A stretch of 64,000 bases of DNA from Lactiplantibacillus pingfangensis (GTDB lineage Bacteria > Bacillota > Bacilli > Lactobacillales > Lactobacillaceae): contig NZ_BJDG01000017.1 of NCBI RefSeq assembly GCF_005404945.1, positions 1-64,000 on the forward strand. The letters are read 5' to 3'. The notes under the pieces are model-generated. The model did no database searches. It was given only the letters and a program-made list of their open reading frames with translations, and was not told where the DNA came from. The position numbers were made by a program, and so were the translations under genes. Shown one piece after another: positions 60,586 to 64,000 of the stretch (positions are counted from its first letter, which is position 1; every line of letters begins with the position of its first letter).

Positions 60586-61428
60586 TTGAACATCGAACTA
60601 TTCATCGCCCGCCGGAAGGCTTTAGGCTTATCGCAGAAAGCGCTATCAACGGGGATTTGTACGCAAGCAACGTTAAGTAAATTCGAGAACAATGGCAAGG
60701 CACCCGCCATTCGAATCGTTGCCCAACTCTGCCAACGATTACATTTACAATTAGAAGACGTTTTTCCAACAGAACGCGTAGCTGATGCCGCCGTTTTGAC
60801 TGAGATGACAAAAATTGAATTTGATTTAATTACAAGTGATTACGCCGATGCCGAAAAGCGGTTAGCAAAGATTGCTGATGAACCCCGTCACGATCAAGAA
60901 ACCAAGCTCCAATACTATTTCCTAAAGGGGTATGTGGCCGCTTTAAATCAGCATCCGATCAGCGATGTTTTATTCAACTTTGACCAAATTATTACCGATC
61001 TCGATGAACCGCATGCCACCATTTATACCCAGCTCGCCTATTGTGGTACGGGGATCGCTTATCAAAATAATCACGAAGCAGATAAGGCGCAGTACTATTT
61101 TGAAAAGGTGCGCCACGCCTTGCCGACGCTATCCCTAGAAACTACCGCGAGTGTCTGGCGCGTCATCAACTTGGCCTACTATACTGGTAGCTTCTACGCC
61201 AGTATAGATGATGCTGCACAAAGCGAAAAACTACTCGCCTATGCAATTAAGATTTGTGCCCAATTCCATGTCACCTTTTACGTGGCTAAAATCAAATTTC
61301 GACAAGCTAAATTGAGCAGTGATCCCGCCAAAACAACGGAATTATTAAGTGATGCAACTGCCTTTGCCCGTATCAATAATAATCGTCAATTAATTAAGAA
61401 AATTTCAAATTATTCAAAATCTCGTTAA
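60586..61428 (+). CDS. XRE-family regulator with TPR-like C-terminus (Rgg/PlcR-type)
   Basis: 280 residues. The N-terminal HTH (about 4-62) reads IARRKALGLSQKALSTGICTQATLSKFEN in outline. The remaining 210 residues are helical repeats of about 35 (TPR-like), the layout of RRNPP peptide-sensing regulators. The TTG at 60586 is eight bases after AAGGGGGG. No obvious peptide pheromone gene is next to it, although the 43-residue peptide gene starts 90 bp downstream. Regulatory target unknown. Confidence 0.75.
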   Translation: MNIELFIARRKALGLSQKALSTGICTQATLSKFENNGKAPAIRIVAQLCQRLHLQLEDVFPTERVADAAVLTEMTKIEFDLITSDYADAEKRLAKIADEPRHDQETKLQYYFLKGYVAALNQHPISDVLFNFDQIITDLDEPHATIYTQLAYCGTGIAYQNNHEADKAQYYFEKVRHALPTLSLETTASVWRVINLAYYTGSFYASIDDAAQSEKLLAYAIKICAQFHVTFYVAKIKFRQAKLSSDPAKTTELLSDATAFARINNNRQLIKKISNYSKSR

Positions 61429-61518
61429 GTCCCGACTTATTAATTGCATCCCAACTCAAACTCGCCTAAGCTGTAAGTATCAAATGGTAATGGTTTAGAC
61501 GGTAAGGAGGTCCTGCCC

Positions 61519-61650
61519 ATGTTATTAGCAGGTTTATTAGCGGCAGCTGGGTTAGCTGCAGTTGCTGGCGTCGTTGCCGGCAATCGTGTTCCAGCCGCAC
61601 AACCAGTAAGAGTACGACACGATGAACGCTCCGGCCAAAATCGTCGATAA
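61519..61650 (+). CDS. Small membrane peptide, 43 aa
   Basis: Starts MLLAGLLAAAGLAAVAGVV, a single Ala/Leu/Val/Gly-rich membrane helix, followed by a basic tail (VRVRHDERSGQNRR). A strong TAAGGAGG lies eight bases before the ATG, and a terminator 25 bases after the stop. It follows the Rgg-like regulator by 90 bp. It could be a type I toxin-like or signalling peptide, but nothing proves either. Confidence 0.6.
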   Translation: MLLAGLLAAAGLAAVAGVVAGNRVPAAQPVRVRHDERSGQNRR

Positions 61651-61670
61651 TTTAAATGAGTCCTTAAACA

Positions 61671-61717
61671 AAAAACAACTCGTTAAGATTGAAAATTCAA
61701 TCCTAACGAGCTGTTTT
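61671..61717. terminator. Bidirectional terminator
   Basis: CTCGTTAAGATTG / CAATCCTAACGAG hairpin with T-runs on both strands, between the small peptide gene and the convergent adhesin. Confidence 0.85.
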
Positions 61718-61738
61718 TGTCTTTCTTCAAGCCTAAAA

Positions 61739-64000
61739 CTAAGCGCGTACACGTTTAACGCCAAACCAGCCGACTAATAGGAACATTAGCCAACCAATAA
61801 TCATTAACCAAACCGATTTAGACTCATCGGTTTGTGGTAAGGTTTGTGCTTTTTTAGGTGCCGGCGCTTGCGACATCGCAACCGTGTTCGCAACTAGTGG
61901 CGTCACTTGAACGGTTGTCCCAGCAACAACCGCTGTTGCCGAATTAACTGCTGTCGTCGTTGACGGCATGAGTTGATCTGGCTCAGTCGATTGAACTGGC
62001 GCCGTTGGTTTTACAGGTGTTTCTGGTACTTGTGGGATCGTTGGTTTTTCAGGTTCCACCGGTGTCGTTGGCATCGCCGTGTTCGCGACCGTTAATGCAA
62101 CGGTCGTGTTCGCGGCTGATAAGACAACCGTTTGAACTTGTGTCGCCAATTGATAACCATTTGGTGCGGCTGTTTCAACTAAGGTGTAACTGCCAAGTGT
62201 TAAATCAGCAAAACTCAACTGACCTTGAGCATCCGTGACACCTGTCGCCACAACTTTTCCGGTTGTATCCTTCAAGTCAAAGGTCGCACCAGCTAACGTT
62301 GCGCCAGTGGCACTGTCAACCTTAGTAATCGTCAACCGACCCTTTGGCACAACTACCGGCACGGCCATATCGGCAACTGTTACCGTTTGATTAGCGGCGT
62401 CATCAGAGATCACAACTTGTTGTGCTTCGGTGTTGAGCTGATAACCAGTCGGTGCAGTCACTTCGATTAATTGATACGTGCCTAAGGCTAACTCATTAAA
62501 GCTCAGTTGACCATTGGCATCCGTCACGCCAGTTTGAACGACCTGATTAGTCGCATCGCGCAACTCAAATTTAGCATTGGCTAATGGTGCTTTCGTCTCA
62601 GCATCAACTTTAGTGACCGTCAGGCTGCCTTTAATTTCAGCATCCTTAACCGTTACTGATTGATTGTTAGTTTGACTATCTAACACCAGGTTGTAACGTT
62701 CAGAATTCAAGGTATAACCCTTAGGCGCTTGCGTTTCTTGCAAGTAATAGCTGCCTTGAGCCAACCCGCCGAACACGACTTGACCAGTTGCATCAGTCGT
62801 TTGAGTGCCAATCACATTGCCATTGGCGTCCGTCAAAGTAAAGCTGGCATTGGCTAACTTGTTACCGGTCTCGTCAGTCTTGGTGACCGTGATCGTCCGA
62901 TACGTATTTGTTAGTGTTACCGTGTTACCAACCGTGGTTTGACTGCTTTCGTAACCAGTCACTGGCGTTTCAACGACAGTATAGTTATTCGTCGTCCCAT
63001 CAGCAGTAAGTGTTGGCAGGGCGTCAAATGACCCTTGGTAACCGTTTTGGCTAGTCAGTGTCAACGTTTGCGTCGTCGGCTGACCGTTTAAAACCAACTT
63101 AACCGTGACATCTGGCGTCTTCCCGGCAGGTGCATGCTGCCAAACTTTTTTAACCGTTAGCGTTGTCGTTGGAATCGCAACGTCAGTGACAGGTTCCGCA
63201 ACACGATAAGTATTGACACCATCAACTGTCGCAGCTGTTGGATCAATCACAATTTCGTGGGGTGTTGAATCTAATAAGTAGCCAGCAGGCGCCGCCGTTT
63301 CAACTAAAATATAAGTCCCGGCAGCCAAGTTTGGAATCGTCAATTGACCATTTTCATCAGTTTTTAAATTGGATTTTAAAAGAACCCCAGTTGCGTCTTG
63401 TAATTCATAGATGGCATTGGGGACCACCTTACCAGTTTCTTTATCAGTTTTAGTGACAAAGAGCGTATAAGTAGCCCAACTGGCCGTCCCATTGGCACCA
63501 GGAATTAACGATTGGTTCGCATCATACGAATAATCAGGGGTAGTTCCACTGTGATCACCATCGCCATCACCATTACCAGGTGTAGTAGTGCCACCAGTTC
63601 CTGGGTCAGTCGTACCAGGTAACGAATAGGTCACCCTTGCACTATTCGTGTAAGCTTTATCAGGTTCAACTTCAACTGAATAAAAGATATTGATCGCAGT
63701 CGTAATATTCCCCAATTTAATCGTCATCTGATTGCCGTCCATGACTACTGTCACCGCCGTAGCTGACACACCTTCTTCAGGCGTGAAAACTCCCGTCTTA
63801 AAATCATAGGTTCCAAGGCGCTGGGCTTTCACAAAAACACCTTTAACGTAAGAACCACTTTCAAAAGTGATCTCACTATTATGCGTTTGATATTGGCCCA
63901 ATTGATCAATAACAGTAGCATTGTTCCAAGCTTCGCTACCAAGATTGGCAACAACTTGCCATTCAATCGACTTACCACCTGACAACCACCAACCAATTTT
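61739..64000 (-). CDS. LPxTG adhesin with SpaA/Cna-B domains (5' end outside the window)
   Basis: The visible 753 residues stay open to the window edge, so the N-terminus and signal peptide are missing. The first 130 residues look like a collagen-binding-type beta domain (GSYVKGVFVKAQRLGTYDF). A Gly-rich spacer with GDGDGD follows. Next come one SpaA repeat (LFVTKTDKETGKVVPNAIYEL), one Cna-B repeat (TLTVKKVWQHAPAGKTPDV) and four SpaA repeats, each with VTK/ITK.D...G..LA.A.F.L, a G.L..G.Y.L.E..AP.GY phrase and a final N. The Lys, Glu and Asn of each can form isopeptide bonds. It ends with LPQTDES, a membrane helix and VKRVRA for sortase anchoring. Confidence 0.92.
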   Translation of the reverse strand, partial: KIGWWLSGGKSIEWQVVANLGSEAWNNATVIDQLGQYQTHNSEITFESGSYVKGVFVKAQRLGTYDFKTGVFTPEEGVSATAVTVVMDGNQMTIKLGNITTAINIFYSVEVEPDKAYTNSARVTYSLPGTTDPGTGGTTTPGNGDGDGDHSGTTPDYSYDANQSLIPGANGTASWATYTLFVTKTDKETGKVVPNAIYELQDATGVLLKSNLKTDENGQLTIPNLAAGTYILVETAAPAGYLLDSTPHEIVIDPTAATVDGVNTYRVAEPVTDVAIPTTTLTVKKVWQHAPAGKTPDVTVKLVLNGQPTTQTLTLTSQNGYQGSFDALPTLTADGTTNNYTVVETPVTGYESSQTTVGNTVTLTNTYRTITVTKTDETGNKLANASFTLTDANGNVIGTQTTDATGQVVFGGLAQGSYYLQETQAPKGYTLNSERYNLVLDSQTNNQSVTVKDAEIKGSLTVTKVDAETKAPLANAKFELRDATNQVVQTGVTDANGQLSFNELALGTYQLIEVTAPTGYQLNTEAQQVVISDDAANQTVTVADMAVPVVVPKGRLTITKVDSATGATLAGATFDLKDTTGKVVATGVTDAQGQLSFADLTLGSYTLVETAAPNGYQLATQVQTVVLSAANTTVALTVANTAMPTTPVEPEKPTIPQVPETPVKPTAPVQSTEPDQLMPSTTTAVNSATAVVAGTTVQVTPLVANTVAMSQAPAPKKAQTLPQTDESKSVWLMIIGWLMFLLVGWFGVKRVRA

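Noticed and set aside
1-64000. CRISPR arrays, prophage and tRNA genes
   Set aside because: No regularly spaced short repeats, phage structural genes or cloverleaf with tRNA consensus (GGTTCAAATCC) were found; the cloverleaf at 6.34 kb lacks tRNA landmarks.

Overview
The window looks like chromosomal DNA of a Lactiplantibacillus species (L. plantarum / L. pentosus / L. paraplantarum group). This is inferred from gene content and order: gallate decarboxylase accessory genes lpdB-lpdD, a treR-treA-treP operon whose PTS protein is fused in A-B-C order, the mtlA-mtlR-mtlF-mtlD operon, a serC-serA pair next to tandem OppA lipoproteins, and LPxTG proteins with LPQTD sorting signals. Strong AGGAGG ribosome binding sites, frequent TTG starts and cre sites fit a low-GC Firmicute. 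No rRNA, tRNA, CRISPR array, intact insertion sequence or prophage was found.

Layout. 0.4-5.7 kb: lpdD and lpdB, a membrane-anchored GH46 chitosanase, a GH65 disaccharide phosphorylase with a cre site, and an unknown protein. 5.7-6.7 kb: about 1 kb without a gene, holding three complex palindromic elements. 6.7-12.8 kb: an aspartate ammonia-lyase-like gene and the trehalose operon with two TreR-like operators and a cre site. 12.9-24.2 kb: a large KxYKxGKxW/LPxTG surface protein, a PnuC-family transporter behind two NrdR-like boxes, a lone HigA-like protein, map, an aldo/keto reductase, a DUF2252 protein, ndk, thioredoxin and a MerR-like protein. 24.3-29.9 kb: the mannitol operon. 30-38.6 kb: dipeptidase, TetR/TauE pair, nagB, a candidate small RNA, a 107-bp tandem duplication, greA, a GyrI-like/WYL regulator pair, GNAT, aldo/keto reductase and glutathione peroxidase. 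38.7-41.7 kb: TPP riboswitch and ykoEDC thiamine-precursor transporter. 41.7-47.9 kb: ABC-F protein with an attenuator leader, CrcB fluoride-channel pair, acetate kinase and a short NFACT-R protein. 47.9-51.2 kb: an AraC-MFS-esterase cassette flanked by an intact small gene and a decayed copy of it. 52-56.5 kb: GyrI-like protein, histidine phosphatase and serCA behind a serine-rich leader peptide. 56.6-64 kb: two OppA paralogues, an Rgg-like regulator, a 43-residue membrane peptide and the C-terminal part of a SpaA/Cna-B adhesin that runs off the window.

How it works together. Much of the window is sugar capture (trehalose, mannitol, GH65 disaccharides, amino sugars) under specific regulators, with CcpA cre sites at GH65, tre, mtl and possibly ndk. 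The rest is nutrient salvage (thiamine precursors, nucleosides, peptides, serine synthesis), stress functions and surface display.

The signals I consider most worth following up are RNA- and DNA-level: a serine-codon-rich leader peptide with terminator in front of serCA; a 3-codon upstream ORF and terminator in front of the ABC-F gene; two NrdR-like boxes spaced 31 bp centre to centre in front of the PnuC homologue; a 20-bp stem enclosing three hairpins (cloverleaf) at 6.34-6.50 kb; a dispersed hairpin repeat family with five copies; and an orphan promoter-hairpin-terminator unit at 34.15-34.26 kb. All assignments come from reading the sequence by eye; no database search was run.
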